64,000 nt of DNA from Mesorhizobium sp. YC-39 (GTDB taxonomy: Bacteria > Pseudomonadota > Alphaproteobacteria > Rhizobiales > Rhizobiaceae), in assembly GCF_025753795.1 (NCBI RefSeq), contig NZ_JAOWPS010000004.1:558001-622000 (forward strand). The letters run 5' to 3'. The translations under genes and the position numbers were made by a program. The notes under the pieces were generated by a model. The model saw only the letters and a program-made list of their open reading frames with translations, searched no databases and was not told the DNA's origin. This document shows positions 17,865 through 28,081 of the stretch, in pieces. Each line of letters starts with the position of its first letter. Within the stretch, counting starts at the first letter, position 1.

Positions 17865-18136
17865 AATTCCCTCCAGACAGTGCTTACGTCCGGCATGTTC
17901 AGGCTTCGATGAAGCTTGTCAACACGAGGACGCGGCAGGGTCCGCCTGCCAACGGTTTCCTTTCCGGCCGATGACCGGTAGTACCTCCATAGGACAAGGG
18001 ATCACGCATTCTTGCGGCGACGCAGAAGGTGTGAATTCCAAGCCCTGCCTATTTCAGACAATTGGATTGTGGCCCCTTTACGAGCAATTCAGAACTTCAT
18101 TCCAATTTTAGTTTTGCGAGTTAGGTTAGAGTTATA
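17865..18136. other. Divergent intergenic region, alpha-2-macroglobulin / tamA
   Basis: It must contain promoters for both operons. A TATAAT at 18133-18138 overlaps the annotated tamA ATG (18137-18139). If that hexamer is the real -10, tamA would be translated from the ATG at 18158, which has AAAAGGTGG before it. I see no convincing -35 partner. The stretch 18040-18130 is clearly more AT-rich than its surroundings. Confidence 0.4.
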
Positions 18137-20065
18137 ATGTTGGTGCGTAAAAGGTGGATGTCGGGAGGAGGAGCGTCACTGCGCGGGCTTTCGCGTACCC
18201 TGCTTTTCGCCCTGATATGCTCGGCCGCACTGGCTGCCGAAGGCAGAAATGCCGCGGCTTTCGAGATATTCGGCATCAAATTGTGGGGTTCTTCCAGTGA
18301 CGAGGACGCCGATATTGTCGACCCGCTGCGCTATGCCGTCACGATCGATGCACCCGACGCCGACAAGGATCTCCTCAAGAAGCTCGAAAACGCCTCGACC
18401 CTGAAAAACGACGAAGAACGTCCGGTTTCCGGTTCGCTCGGGCTGTTGGCCAAGGCGCGCAGCGATCGCGAACAACTTGTCGCCGCACTTTACGCTGACG
18501 CCCGCTACGAGGGCGTCGTTACCATTACCATTGAGGGCAAGTCGCTTGATGAACTGCCACCCGACGCCGAATTTACGGGTCCGCAGCCGATCCCAGTGGT
18601 GATCAATATCGCGACCGGGCCGAAATTTACGCTTGGCAATATCAGGCTGGAGGGCGATGCGGCGGGGCTGGCGAGCGCCGATTTCGGCCTGATCGCCGGT
18701 GGCGACGCCGGGTCCGGCGCCGTGCTCAAGGCCGAGGCGTCGATCGTGCGGGCGCTGAAGGCGGAGGGCAGGCCGCTGGCCAAGGTGACAGGCCAGGAGA
18801 TCGTCGCCGACCACGACACCTCAACACTCGATGTGACGCTCACCGTGGCGGCCGGGCCGGTCGCCGGCTATGGCGACACCACGGTCGAAGGCACCGAGAA
18901 GGTCGACCGCGACTTCACCGAATACATGACCGGCCTGAAGCGCGGCCGCCAATATTCGCCCGATGAAATCGACGACGCGCGCGACCGGCTGCTCGGGCTG
19001 GAAGTGTTCAACAGCGTGACGCTGAAGGAAGCCGACAGCCTCGATGGCGACGGCAACATCCCGATCGGTGTTCAGGTCAGCGAGCGCAAGCCTCGCTATT
19101 TCGGTGTAGGCGGCACGCTCTCCAACACCGAGGGACTCGGTCTGGAAGGCTATTGGGGTCACCGCAACCTGTTCGGCCGGGCCGAGAAGCTGCGCATCGA
19201 TGGCGCCATCAGCGGCATCGGCAGCAACAGCCTGACCGAGCTCAACTACAATGCCGGCATCATGTTCGAGAAACCGGGCGTGGTCGGGCCGGCGTCGAAA
19301 TTCTTCGCCAGCGTCAAGACCGTGTTGGAGCATCCCGATGCCTATGATCATTTCTCGGTCAAGGGCAGCACTGGGCTGTCCTACGACATCGACAAGAAGC
19401 AGAGGGTGTCGGCGGAAGTGGCGCTCGACTATTCGAAGATCCATGACGCTTTCGGCAAGCACAAATACCTGATCGCCAGCATTCCGCTGCAATATGTCTA
19501 TGACAACAGGGACAATCGGCTCAATCCGACCAGGGGATTCCGGGTGTTGGCCTATGCCGAGCCGAGCTACGACATTCTGAACGGTGCCGCCTTCCTCAAG
19601 CTGAAGGGCGAGGGGTCGGCCTACCAGTCGCTCGATACGGCCTCGAAATTCGTGCTTGCCGAACGCGTCGCCATCGGCTCGATCGTCGGCGCGACCCTTC
19701 AGGATGTTCCGGCCGACCGGCGCTTCTATTCCGGCGGCGGTGGTTCGGTGCGCGGCTACGCCTATCAGGGCATCGGTCCGAAGGATATCGACGGACAGCC
19801 GATCGGCGGGCTTTCCCTCTTCGAGACCTCGGTCGAGATGCGCATCGCCGTCACCGACACGATCGGCGTCGTGCCATTCGTCGATGCCGGCACCGTCTCG
19901 ACCAGGGAATTTCCTGACTTTTCCGACATGAAGGTCGGCGCCGGCGTCGGCCTGCGCTACATCACGCCATTCGGTCCATTGCGCGTCGACGCCGCCGTGC
20001 CGCTCAACCGTGATCGCGGCGACCCCCATTTCGGCATCTATGCCGGCATCGGCCAGGCATTCTGA
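18137..20065 (+). CDS. tamA: Outer-membrane assembly factor TamA (Omp85 family)
   Basis: A 642-residue Omp85 protein: signal peptide (hydrophobic residues about 18-35), POTRA-like domains to about residue 330, then a 16-strand-type barrel. The L6-loop motif V538-RGY, preceded by a glycine-rich run, is the hallmark of BamA/TamA barrels, and the chain ends in an aromatic residue (Phe), as outer-membrane barrels do. TamA works with the inner-membrane-anchored TamB in envelope assembly and, according to recent work, lipid transport. The stop is two bases before tamB. The start is uncertain between 18137 and the ATG at 18158. Confidence 0.94.
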   Translation: MLVRKRWMSGGGASLRGLSRTLLFALICSAALAAEGRNAAAFEIFGIKLWGSSSDEDADIVDPLRYAVTIDAPDADKDLLKKLENASTLKNDEERPVSGSLGLLAKARSDREQLVAALYADARYEGVVTITIEGKSLDELPPDAEFTGPQPIPVVINIATGPKFTLGNIRLEGDAAGLASADFGLIAGGDAGSGAVLKAEASIVRALKAEGRPLAKVTGQEIVADHDTSTLDVTLTVAAGPVAGYGDTTVEGTEKVDRDFTEYMTGLKRGRQYSPDEIDDARDRLLGLEVFNSVTLKEADSLDGDGNIPIGVQVSERKPRYFGVGGTLSNTEGLGLEGYWGHRNLFGRAEKLRIDGAISGIGSNSLTELNYNAGIMFEKPGVVGPASKFFASVKTVLEHPDAYDHFSVKGSTGLSYDIDKKQRVSAEVALDYSKIHDAFGKHKYLIASIPLQYVYDNRDNRLNPTRGFRVLAYAEPSYDILNGAAFLKLKGEGSAYQSLDTASKFVLAERVAIGSIVGATLQDVPADRRFYSGGGGSVRGYAYQGIGPKDIDGQPIGGLSLFETSVEMRIAVTDTIGVVPFVDAGTVSTREFPDFSDMKVGAGVGLRYITPFGPLRVDAAVPLNRDRGDPHFGIYAGIGQAF

Positions 20066-20067
20066 CG

Positions 20068-23000
20068 ATGAAGATGTTCAAGCGCATCCTTCGCATTGTC
20101 CTTTACACGCTGCTCATCGTGGTAGCGGCGGTCGTGGGTGCGCTGATTGTACTCACCAAAACCGAGCGCGGCCGTGCGAATCTCGCCGGTATGATCTCGA
20201 CCATGGCCTCGACCGATGATCGCAAGGTCACGGTCAGCGGCATCGACGGCATCTGGTCCGGGGCGCTGACCGTCGACCATGTCGTGCTCGAAGACCGCGA
20301 AGGCGCCTGGCTGGTGGCCCGCAAACTGGCCGTCGATTGGTCGCCGCTAGCGCTTTTGTCGAAAAATTTCAGCGCCGACCGCATCGCCGCCGGGCGCATC
20401 GAATTGGCGCGATTGCCGGTGGCCAGCACGCAGCCGAGCCAGGGTGGTGCGACCGCGCTGCCGGTTTCCGTCGACATCAAGCAGATCGAGCTTCCCGAGA
20501 TCGCGCTCGGGCAGGCACTGGCCGGCAGCGGCATAGCCGAACTCGCGGCCAAGGGCGCGCTCAAGGCCGATGCAGCGCCACTGGCGGTCGAAACGAACCT
20601 CAACATCACCCGCCATGACGGCAAGCAAGGCACGGTCGATGCAAAAATCAATTTCGCGCCCGCCGACAACAAGCTCGACCTCGATCTGAAGGCATCCGAG
20701 CCGGCTGGCGGCATTATCGCCAATCTGCTCAACCTGCCGGATGCGCCGCCCGTCGACATCGTCGTTTCGGGTACGGGGCCGATCGCCAACTGGAGCGGCA
20801 TCGGCACCTTCGTCGTCAACGGCCAGATCGTCACCCAACTCACCGGCCGGCATCAGCTCACCGACAAGGGCAGCCATGTCGAGGCCAAGGGCGACGGCGA
20901 CTTCGCGCGCTTTGTGCCGGAAAATCTGAAACCCCTGTTTGACGGCAAGACCAGTTTCGATCTTGCCGGGACCGCCATGGTCGCAGGCGGCGTCGATGTC
21001 GAGCGCGCCAACGTTGACAGCGATGCCGTGCATGGCACCGCCGCCGGCATCGTCGATCCGAACGGCGCCAGTGACCTTGCGGTGGAACTCGCCGCCAAGG
21101 GGCCGCCCATCGTGCTCAGCCTCGGCAGCACGGCGCAGCCGATAACCGTCGCGATCAAAGGTGCCACGGCCCGCGCGTTCGGCGGCGGCAAGGCGCCGAT
21201 CGTCGATATCGGCGCGTCTCTGGTTTCGGTGGTGGCGGGCGGCACGCGGCTGGACAATCTCACCGCCGAGATCCATTCCGACGGTTTCGACATCCAGGAG
21301 CGCAGCGGGCCGGTCATCATCAAGCTTGCGGCCGGCGGCCTCAACACAAATGTCGCGACGCTGGCGCCGCTGGTGACCGGCAAGGTCACCGCCGATCTCG
21401 CCGGTTCGGTCAGCAAGGAAGAGATTTCCGTCGATCAGGGCACGTTGCGCAGCGACGCGCTCAACGCTTCGCTCACCGCCAAGGTGACGCTGGCCGACCT
21501 GGCGATGACGCTCAAGATGAATGCCGATGCCGTCTCGACGGCACTGCCGCCGCAGATCCGCCCGGTTCTCGGCGAACGCGTGACATTCTCCGCCACCGCA
21601 ACCCGCGATCCGCAAGGCTCGTTCGCCGCCAATTCACTGCAATTCACTTCCGGTGCGCTCAGCGCCAGCGGCACCGCCAATGCGACAGGCACCGACATCC
21701 AGGCCGACGTCAAGGGCACGCTCGGCGATGTCTCGGTGCTGTCGCCCATGGTCGGGGTACCGGTTGCCGGGGCCGTCAATTTCGCGCTGACGGCGAGCGG
21801 CGCGCGCACGGCGCCGGATTTCTCGGTGTCGGCCGACAGTGACAGCCTGACGGCGTCCGGCCGCACGGTGAAGACCGTCAAGTTGAGTGCGAAGGGCAAG
21901 GCCGATATTGCCAGCCCGGCGGCCGATGTCTCACTGACCGGATCGGTCGACGACCAGCCGCTCGACCTCAAGGCGTCGTTGGTCACGAGTGATGGCAAGC
22001 GGTCCATCAACGGGCTGAGCCTGGCGCTCGGCGACAACAAGGTCTCCGGCGACCTTGCGCTCGACGACAGCTTGCTGCCGCTCGGCACGCTGACCCTCGA
22101 TGCGCCCGATATCGGCCCGCTGGCCGCGCTTGGCGGGCAAACCGCGGCGGGCGACGTACAGGGCAGCATCCGCTTCTCCGATGATGGTGGCGCGCCGACG
22201 GTCGCGATCGACATGACGAGCGCCTCGATTTCGCGCGGCGACCTGGCGGCGAAGACCATCGCCGTCAATGCGCTGGTCGCCAACTATCTCAAGGGTCCGG
22301 CCATATCAGGCACGATCAAGGCCGATACGATCACCTCGGGAACAACCGTGATAAGCGGCATCGGCGTCGATCTGAAGCGCGACGGCGAGTGGACCAATTT
22401 CACGGGCGGCGCCACCATTGCGGACATTCCGGCCACGGCCGCCGGGCGTGTGAAGATCGCGGAGGGCACGACCAGCGTCGAGATCGCCTCGGGTGAAGCG
22501 ACCATTCGCGGCATCAAGGCGGCGATCGCTCAGCCGTCGACTCTCAGCGTCGCCAATGGCGCAGCCAGCATCGGGAAGCTGGCGCTCGATGTCGGCGGCG
22601 GGTCGGTGACTGTCTCCGGCACCGCCGGCCAGACGCTCGACCTCGCAGCCGAATTTTCCGCGCTGCCGGCAGCCCTTGCCAATGATTTCTCGCCTGGCCT
22701 CGACGCGGTCGGCACGTTGGGCGGCACGGCGCAAGTGACAGGCCCCTCGGCCAACCCAGACATCCGTTTCAATGTGCAGCTTGGCGGCGCTGAGACCAGC
22801 CAGACCCGCCAGGCGGGGCTTGGCCCGCTCAACCTCGATGCGGCGGGCAGTTTCTCGTCCGCCGGTGGCGTCGCCATCGACCAGGCGACGCTCGCCGGCG
22901 AGAAGATCTCCGGCAAGGCCGCCGGTACGATCAATCCGAACGGCATCAGCGATTTCTCGCTCGACCTTGCCTCGACCGGTCCGAGCCTGCCGCTGGCGCT

Positions 23001-26000
23001 GGGCAGCACCGAGAGTCCGATCAAGCTCGAGCTGCAGGCACTGTCGGTCAAGGCGGCGGGGCAAGGCACGCAGCCGAAGCTCGATATTTCCGCCGCTTTG
23101 ACTTCGGTTGCGACGAATTTTACCAAGGTCGAGGGGCTCACCGTGGCATTGCACTCCGATGCCTTCGACGTGAAAAGCAGAACCGGGCCGATTTCTGGCA
23201 CGGTGACGGCGAACAAGATCGGCCTGGACAATCCAACCATCGCGCCGCTGATCGCCGGCAAGATCACGGCCAAGGTCGCCGGCAGCCTCGCCGCCGACAC
23301 GATCGTCATCGACAGCGGATCGGTGGTCGGCGACTCGCTGAACAGTGCCTTCAACGGCAAGGTCTCGCTGGCTGACGGCGCCATCGACCTCAACCTCAAG
23401 GCGGATGCCGCTTCCGCGGCGCTGCCGGCGGCGGCGCGTGGCGTGCTCGCCGAGCGTACCGAAATCAGCGCCGTGCTGAAGCGTGACGCCAATGGCAATG
23501 TCACCGCCGACGCGATCAAGCTGGTGTCCGGTGCGCTGACCGCCGATGGAAAAGCCAGCCTTGCCGACAACAAACTCGTCGCCGACATCAAGGGCGCGCT
23601 GGCCGACATCTCGCTTCTGTCCAGGGATGCCAGGGGCGCCATCGCTTTCGCGCTCAACGCGCAAGGGCCAAGCACCGCGCCCGACCTGTCACTGACGGTG
23701 AACAGCGACCGGCTTTCGGTGGCCGAACGCGAGATCACCGGGCTGCATCTCACCGCCACCGGCAAGGCCGATGCCGCCAATCCCGCGGCCAATGTGCAAC
23801 TGACGGGAAATGTCGCCGGCCAGGCCCTGCAGGGCAGTGCCGTGCTGGCGACGTCCGACGGCAAGCGTGCCATCAACGGGCTGTTGCTGTCGCTCGGCAA
23901 GAACCGGATTTCCGGCGATCTTGCACTCGACGATGCCTTTGTGCCTGAAGGCACCGTGGCGCTCGATCTGCCCGACATCGGACCGCTTGCCGCGCTTGCT
24001 CTGGAAAAGGCGGAAGGCGATGTGCGCGGCACGATCAGATTCGCCAGGAACGGCAAGGCGCCTGAAGTCACCGTCAAGGCGACGACGGCGTCAATTTCGC
24101 GCGGCGACCTCCAGGCGAAAGCTGTTTCGGTCGACGCGCTGATCGCCAACTACCTGGCGGCTCCGGTCATCTCCGGAAAGGTGCGTGCCGACAGCGTCAC
24201 CTCCGGCGGCACCGTTATCCGCGGCATCGATGTCGACCTCAAGCGTGATGGCGACTGGACCGGCTTTTCCGGCGGGGCCACCGTCAAGGACATTCCCGCC
24301 AAGGCCGCCGGCCGCGTCAGGGTCGCCAATGGCACGACGACGGTCGAGCTCAATTCCGGTCAGGCGACGGTTCAGGGCATCAAGGCGGCGATCGCTCAGG
24401 CTTCGACCATCACCATCGCCAACGGCACGACCAGCCTGGACAGGCTCGTCCTCAACCTCGGCGGCGGCACGGCGACGGTTTCAGGCAAGGCCGGGCAGGC
24501 GCTCGATCTCAATGCGACGCTGGCGCAGGTGCCGGTCTCGCTCGCCAACAGTTTTTCGCCGGGTCTCGATGCCGCCGGCTCGATCTCGGGCACGGTCAAG
24601 GTGACAGGCGCGCCGGCCAATCCGGCGGTGGCCTTCAAGATGGATGCCGCAGGTGTCCAGACGTCGCAGACCCGTGGCGCGGGCTTCGGCGGCATGAGCG
24701 TGTCGTGCTCCGGCAGTTTCGCCAGCAACAGGCTGACCTTCGACGCCAACATAAGCGACGGCGCCGGCCTGGGCCTCAAGGGCGGCGGCACGGTGACGAC
24801 CGCAGGCACGCCCACGCTGGCACTCGACTTTTCCGGCAAGGTGCCGTTCGCCTTCCTGACCCGGACACTTGCCGCGCAAGGCCTGTCGTTGAGCGGCACG
24901 GCCAATGTCAATGTGCAGGTGCGCGGACCGGCGACGTCACCGGTGATATCAGGCACGGTCAGCACATCGGGTGCCCGTCTGATCGACGCGCGCTCCGGCC
25001 TTGCCGTCAACGACATCACTGCCGATGTCGCGATCGGCGGCGGCGTCGCCAGGATCAACCGCCTGACGGGCACACTGTCGACGCGCGGCAGCCTGTCGGC
25101 CAGCGGCACGGTCGGTATCGATCCGGCACGAGGTTTTCCGGCCGACTTGTCGGTCAAGCTCGTCGACGGCCGCTACACCGACGGGCGAGTGGTCACGGCC
25201 AATCTCGGCGGCGACCTGACGATCAAGGGGCCACTTGCTTCGGCGCCGGTAATCTCGGGCACCATCAATCTGGCCAAGACCGTCATCACCGTTCCCGAAA
25301 AACTGCCGGGCTCGCTGGCGGCGCTTGATGTCAAGCACAAGAACGCACCAGGCGCCGTGCGCGCGCAGGACAAGGCGCTGCGTCCGGCGACCGCGAGCGG
25401 CAGCAGTGGCGGCAGCGGCCTCAACCTCGACGTCACGGTCAATGCGCCGAACCAGATCTTCATCCAGGGCAGGGGCGTCGATGCCGAGCTTGGCGGGTCG
25501 CTCAAGCTGACCGGTCCGGCCTCGTCGCCGCAAGCGGTCGGCACCTTCACCTTGCAGCGTGGGCGGCTGACGATCCTCGGCAAGCGGCTGACCTTCACCG
25601 AAGGCACGGTCGGCTTTTCGGGCTCGCTGGTGCCCTACCTCAACCTCACCGCGACCACCACGACGACCAGCGCCACCGTCACCATCGTCGTTTCGGGCGA
25701 GGCGACCAATCCGAAATTCACCTTCTCCTCGGTGCCGGCGCTGCCGGAGGACGAGGTTCTGGCGCAACTGATCTTCGGCCGCTCGATGTCGAACCTGTCG
25801 CCGCTGCAGATCGCTCAGCTTGCCGAGGCCGCCGGGCAACTGGCCGGCATCGGCGGCTCGACCTCGCTGCTCGAAAACCTGCGCAGCGCGATCGGCGTCG
25901 ACGATCTCGACGTGACGACCGACGACAAGGGCGGCACCGCGGTATCGGCGGGCAAATATCTCAACGACCGCACCTATGTGACGATCCAGAAAGGCGACAA

Positions 26001-26118
26001 GCCGGGGTCGGGCAAGGCGACGATCGATCTCAATGTCGGACGCGGCGTCAAATTGCGTGGCGAGGCCACCGATGCCGGCGAAGCCAAGGGCGGCATTTTC
26101 TACGAACGCGAATATTGA
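20068..26118 (+). CDS. tamB: Translocation/assembly module protein TamB (long form)
   Basis: A 2016-residue AsmA-like protein anchored by one N-terminal helix (about residues 7-30). The rest is predicted beta-rich repeat that spans the periplasm as a hydrophobic groove. The conserved C-terminal TamB (DUF490) domain covers about residues 1650-2016, with GVDAELGGSLKLTGP and the final FYEREY. E. coli TamB has 1259 residues; much of the extra length comes from an internal duplication (residues about 328-952 and 953-1560). It forms one operon with tamA, two bases apart. Confidence 0.95.
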   Translation: MKMFKRILRIVLYTLLIVVAAVVGALIVLTKTERGRANLAGMISTMASTDDRKVTVSGIDGIWSGALTVDHVVLEDREGAWLVARKLAVDWSPLALLSKNFSADRIAAGRIELARLPVASTQPSQGGATALPVSVDIKQIELPEIALGQALAGSGIAELAAKGALKADAAPLAVETNLNITRHDGKQGTVDAKINFAPADNKLDLDLKASEPAGGIIANLLNLPDAPPVDIVVSGTGPIANWSGIGTFVVNGQIVTQLTGRHQLTDKGSHVEAKGDGDFARFVPENLKPLFDGKTSFDLAGTAMVAGGVDVERANVDSDAVHGTAAGIVDPNGASDLAVELAAKGPPIVLSLGSTAQPITVAIKGATARAFGGGKAPIVDIGASLVSVVAGGTRLDNLTAEIHSDGFDIQERSGPVIIKLAAGGLNTNVATLAPLVTGKVTADLAGSVSKEEISVDQGTLRSDALNASLTAKVTLADLAMTLKMNADAVSTALPPQIRPVLGERVTFSATATRDPQGSFAANSLQFTSGALSASGTANATGTDIQADVKGTLGDVSVLSPMVGVPVAGAVNFALTASGARTAPDFSVSADSDSLTASGRTVKTVKLSAKGKADIASPAADVSLTGSVDDQPLDLKASLVTSDGKRSINGLSLALGDNKVSGDLALDDSLLPLGTLTLDAPDIGPLAALGGQTAAGDVQGSIRFSDDGGAPTVAIDMTSASISRGDLAAKTIAVNALVANYLKGPAISGTIKADTITSGTTVISGIGVDLKRDGEWTNFTGGATIADIPATAAGRVKIAEGTTSVEIASGEATIRGIKAAIAQPSTLSVANGAASIGKLALDVGGGSVTVSGTAGQTLDLAAEFSALPAALANDFSPGLDAVGTLGGTAQVTGPSANPDIRFNVQLGGAETSQTRQAGLGPLNLDAAGSFSSAGGVAIDQATLAGEKISGKAAGTINPNGISDFSLDLASTGPSLPLALGSTESPIKLELQALSVKAAGQGTQPKLDISAALTSVATNFTKVEGLTVALHSDAFDVKSRTGPISGTVTANKIGLDNPTIAPLIAGKITAKVAGSLAADTIVIDSGSVVGDSLNSAFNGKVSLADGAIDLNLKADAASAALPAAARGVLAERTEISAVLKRDANGNVTADAIKLVSGALTADGKASLADNKLVADIKGALADISLLSRDARGAIAFALNAQGPSTAPDLSLTVNSDRLSVAEREITGLHLTATGKADAANPAANVQLTGNVAGQALQGSAVLATSDGKRAINGLLLSLGKNRISGDLALDDAFVPEGTVALDLPDIGPLAALALEKAEGDVRGTIRFARNGKAPEVTVKATTASISRGDLQAKAVSVDALIANYLAAPVISGKVRADSVTSGGTVIRGIDVDLKRDGDWTGFSGGATVKDIPAKAAGRVRVANGTTTVELNSGQATVQGIKAAIAQASTITIANGTTSLDRLVLNLGGGTATVSGKAGQALDLNATLAQVPVSLANSFSPGLDAAGSISGTVKVTGAPANPAVAFKMDAAGVQTSQTRGAGFGGMSVSCSGSFASNRLTFDANISDGAGLGLKGGGTVTTAGTPTLALDFSGKVPFAFLTRTLAAQGLSLSGTANVNVQVRGPATSPVISGTVSTSGARLIDARSGLAVNDITADVAIGGGVARINRLTGTLSTRGSLSASGTVGIDPARGFPADLSVKLVDGRYTDGRVVTANLGGDLTIKGPLASAPVISGTINLAKTVITVPEKLPGSLAALDVKHKNAPGAVRAQDKALRPATASGSSGGSGLNLDVTVNAPNQIFIQGRGVDAELGGSLKLTGPASSPQAVGTFTLQRGRLTILGKRLTFTEGTVGFSGSLVPYLNLTATTTTTSATVTIVVSGEATNPKFTFSSVPALPEDEVLAQLIFGRSMSNLSPLQIAQLAEAAGQLAGIGGSTSLLENLRSAIGVDDLDVTTDDKGGTAVSAGKYLNDRTYVTIQKGDKPGSGKATIDLNVGRGVKLRGEATDAGEAKGGIFYEREY
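21049..24760 (+). repeat. Internal tandem duplication within tamB
   Basis: Two consecutive modules of about 620 residues align along their whole length. Anchors: GIVDPNGASDL (near 21049) with GTINPNGISDF (near 22924); SISRGDLAAKTI (near 22227) with SISRGDLQAKAV (near 24090); DLKRDGEWTNFTGGAT with DLKRDGDWTGFSGGAT; ETSQTRQAGLG with QTSQTRGAGFG. The period is about 1863-1875 bp. DNA identity is only partial, so the event is old. Confidence 0.85.
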
Positions 26119-26384
26119 GGCCCGACAGCGTCGAATTTGGCATCATGTCCAGGCTCGGCTGGCGCTGTTCTATCGCTCTTGAATGTCTCAATTTAATCGG
26201 TGCCGGAGATTCGAACGAAATCTGCCGGGCAGTAGCAATTTTGCGCCAAGACTGTCGTTATCACGCGAACTGCCTGCCTTTCAAAGTTGCACATTCCCTG
26301 CATGTTCCCAATCCCTGCCGTCTTTGACAACACGGCGCGGATGCGGAATGTTAAAAGGCAGAAAGCCAACAATGGGAGTCAGTC
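26119..26384. other. Intergenic region upstream of the peptide-type binding protein gene
   Basis: No gene is supported. A TTGACA lies at 26324-26329, but no good -10 follows at the usual distance. GGGAG just before 26385 is the ribosome-binding site of the next gene. The region is AT-richer than the flanks. Confidence 0.4.
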
Positions 26385-28037
26385 ATGGCAATCTACAAAA
26401 GTAATGGGGATCGCGTTCCGGATCACATCCTGGCAATGGCCGAAGAAGCCAAGGCAGGAAAAATGGATCGCCGCGAGTTCCTGGCGCTCGCCAGCGTCTT
26501 TGGTGCGTCCACGGCGATGGCCTATGGCCTGATCGGCCTCGCCGATCCCACGCCCGCGAAGGCGGAGGAAGTCCAGGGCAAGAAAGGCGGCACGCTGAAG
26601 GTCGCGCAGTGGATCAAGGATCCGAAGGATCCGCGCAAATCCGACTGGTCGGAAATCGCCAACGCCGAGCGTCAGGCGCTCGAGCCGCTGGTCAAGTACA
26701 CGACCGAATACACATTCCGCCCCTATCTGCTCGAGAGCTGGGACGTCAACGACGACGCGACCGAATACACGCTGCATGTGCGCAAGGGTGTGACCTGGTC
26801 GAACGGCGATGCATTCAACGCCGATGACGTCATCTTCAACCTCAAGCGTTGGGCCGACAAGAAAGCCGAAGGCAATTCCATGCCCGGCCGTCTCGGCACG
26901 CTGGTCAAGGACGACAAGCTGGACGAAAGCGCGGTGACCAAGGTCGACGACATGACGGTCAAACTGAAGCTCGGCACGCCTGACATCGCGCTCATCCCGA
27001 ACATGTGCGACTATCCCGGCCTTATCGTCCACAAGACATTCGACGAGAAGGGCGGCGACTTCAAGGCTTGCCCGATCGGTACCGGCCCGTTTGAGCTCGT
27101 GTCCTACGATGTCGGCCAGAAGGTGGTCTACAAGCGTCGCGAGGACAACAAGTGGTGGGACGGCGAGGTCTTCCTCGACGGCATCGAATTCATCGACTAC
27201 GGCACCGATCCGGCGGCCATGGTCAGCGCTTTCGAAGCGGGCGAAGTCCACACCAATTTCGAGACGTCGGCCGACTATGTGTCGATCCTCGATGGCATGG
27301 ATCTGGTGAAGTCCGAGGTGGTCACCGCAGCGACCATCGTCTGCCGCACCAACGTCGCCAACAAGCCTTACGATGACCAGAAGGTGCGTCAGGCGCTGCA
27401 GCTCGGCGTCGACAACGCCGTCGTCCTCCAGCTCGGTTACGGCAATGCCGGCACCGTTGCCGAGAACCACCATGTCTGCGCGATTCATCCGGAATATTAC
27501 GAGCTGCCGAAAATTGCTCGCGACCCCGCCAAGGCCAAGGCCCTGATGGCCGAAGCCGGCCAAGCCGATTTCGAGCATGAGCTGATCACGGTCGACGAGG
27601 ACTGGCACAAGAACACCGGCGATGCGATCGCCGCCCAGCTGCGTGACGCCGGCATCAAGGTGAAGCGCACGGTGCTGCCCGGCTCGACGTTCTGGAACGA
27701 CTGGACCAAGTATCCGCTGTCCATGACCAACTGGAACATGCGGCCGCTCGGCGTCCAGGTGCTTGCAATCGGCTATCGTACCGGTGAAGCCTGGAACGAG
27801 ACTGCCTGGTCCAACAAGGAGTGGGACGCCAAGCTCAATGCCGCGCTCGCCGTCGCCGACGCGGCCAAGCGCAAGGAGATGATGAAGGACATCGAGCAGA
27901 CCCTGCAGGATTCCGGCATCATCATCCAGCCTTACTGGCGCAAGCTCTACAGTCACTCGGTTGCGGCGGTTAAGAACTACGCCATGCATCCGACATACGA
28001 GCGCGATTACGGCAAGGTCTGGCTCGAGCAGGCCTGA
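26385..28037 (+). CDS. Peptide/solute ABC transporter substrate-binding protein (family 5)
   Basis: A 550-residue SBP_bac_5 protein, the periplasmic receptor of the DppBCDF-like importer downstream. The N-terminus is odd: about 25 polar residues, then KMDRREFLALASVFGAS, a twin-arginine-like signal (D-R-R-E-F-L instead of S/T-R-R-x-F-L-K), cleaved probably near AKAEE. The mature part has family motifs such as EYTLHVRKGVTWSNGDAFNADDV. Export by Tat is therefore likely but not proven. The ligand is unknown; family members bind peptides, opines, nickel or glycosides. A hairpin separates it from the permease genes. Confidence 0.9.
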   Translation: MAIYKSNGDRVPDHILAMAEEAKAGKMDRREFLALASVFGASTAMAYGLIGLADPTPAKAEEVQGKKGGTLKVAQWIKDPKDPRKSDWSEIANAERQALEPLVKYTTEYTFRPYLLESWDVNDDATEYTLHVRKGVTWSNGDAFNADDVIFNLKRWADKKAEGNSMPGRLGTLVKDDKLDESAVTKVDDMTVKLKLGTPDIALIPNMCDYPGLIVHKTFDEKGGDFKACPIGTGPFELVSYDVGQKVVYKRREDNKWWDGEVFLDGIEFIDYGTDPAAMVSAFEAGEVHTNFETSADYVSILDGMDLVKSEVVTAATIVCRTNVANKPYDDQKVRQALQLGVDNAVVLQLGYGNAGTVAENHHVCAIHPEYYELPKIARDPAKAKALMAEAGQADFEHELITVDEDWHKNTGDAIAAQLRDAGIKVKRTVLPGSTFWNDWTKYPLSMTNWNMRPLGVQVLAIGYRTGEAWNETAWSNKEWDAKLNAALAVADAAKRKEMMKDIEQTLQDSGIIIQPYWRKLYSHSVAAVKNYAMHPTYERDYGKVWLEQA

Positions 28038-28054
28038 TCGATAGAGGCCAAAGG

Positions 28055-28081
28055 GGAGGGAGGGCGTTCGTCCCTCCCTCC
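28055..28081 (+). terminator. Intra-operon hairpin after the binding-protein gene
   Basis: A perfect 10-bp GC-rich stem (28055-28064 with 28072-28081) and a 7-nt loop CGTTCGT follow the stop by 17 bp. Only a short TGTTT follows, so it may act as a partial terminator or as 3'-end protection that keeps binding-protein mRNA more abundant than permease mRNA. Confidence 0.65.

Noticed and set aside
15831..17912. Long plus-strand open frame of about 690 codons opposite the macroglobulin gene
   Set aside because: It is antisense to a well-recognised protein, has no family motifs, and its composition (high Arg, Gly, Ala, Asp) is that of a GC-rich shadow.
21049..24760. CRISPR-like or minisatellite array
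   Set aside because: The repeat is two large protein modules in one frame, not short units with spacers.
26324..26329. Strong promoter for the peptide-type binding protein
   Set aside because: Only the -35 hexamer is convincing; no -10 at the right spacing, so I did not list a promoter.
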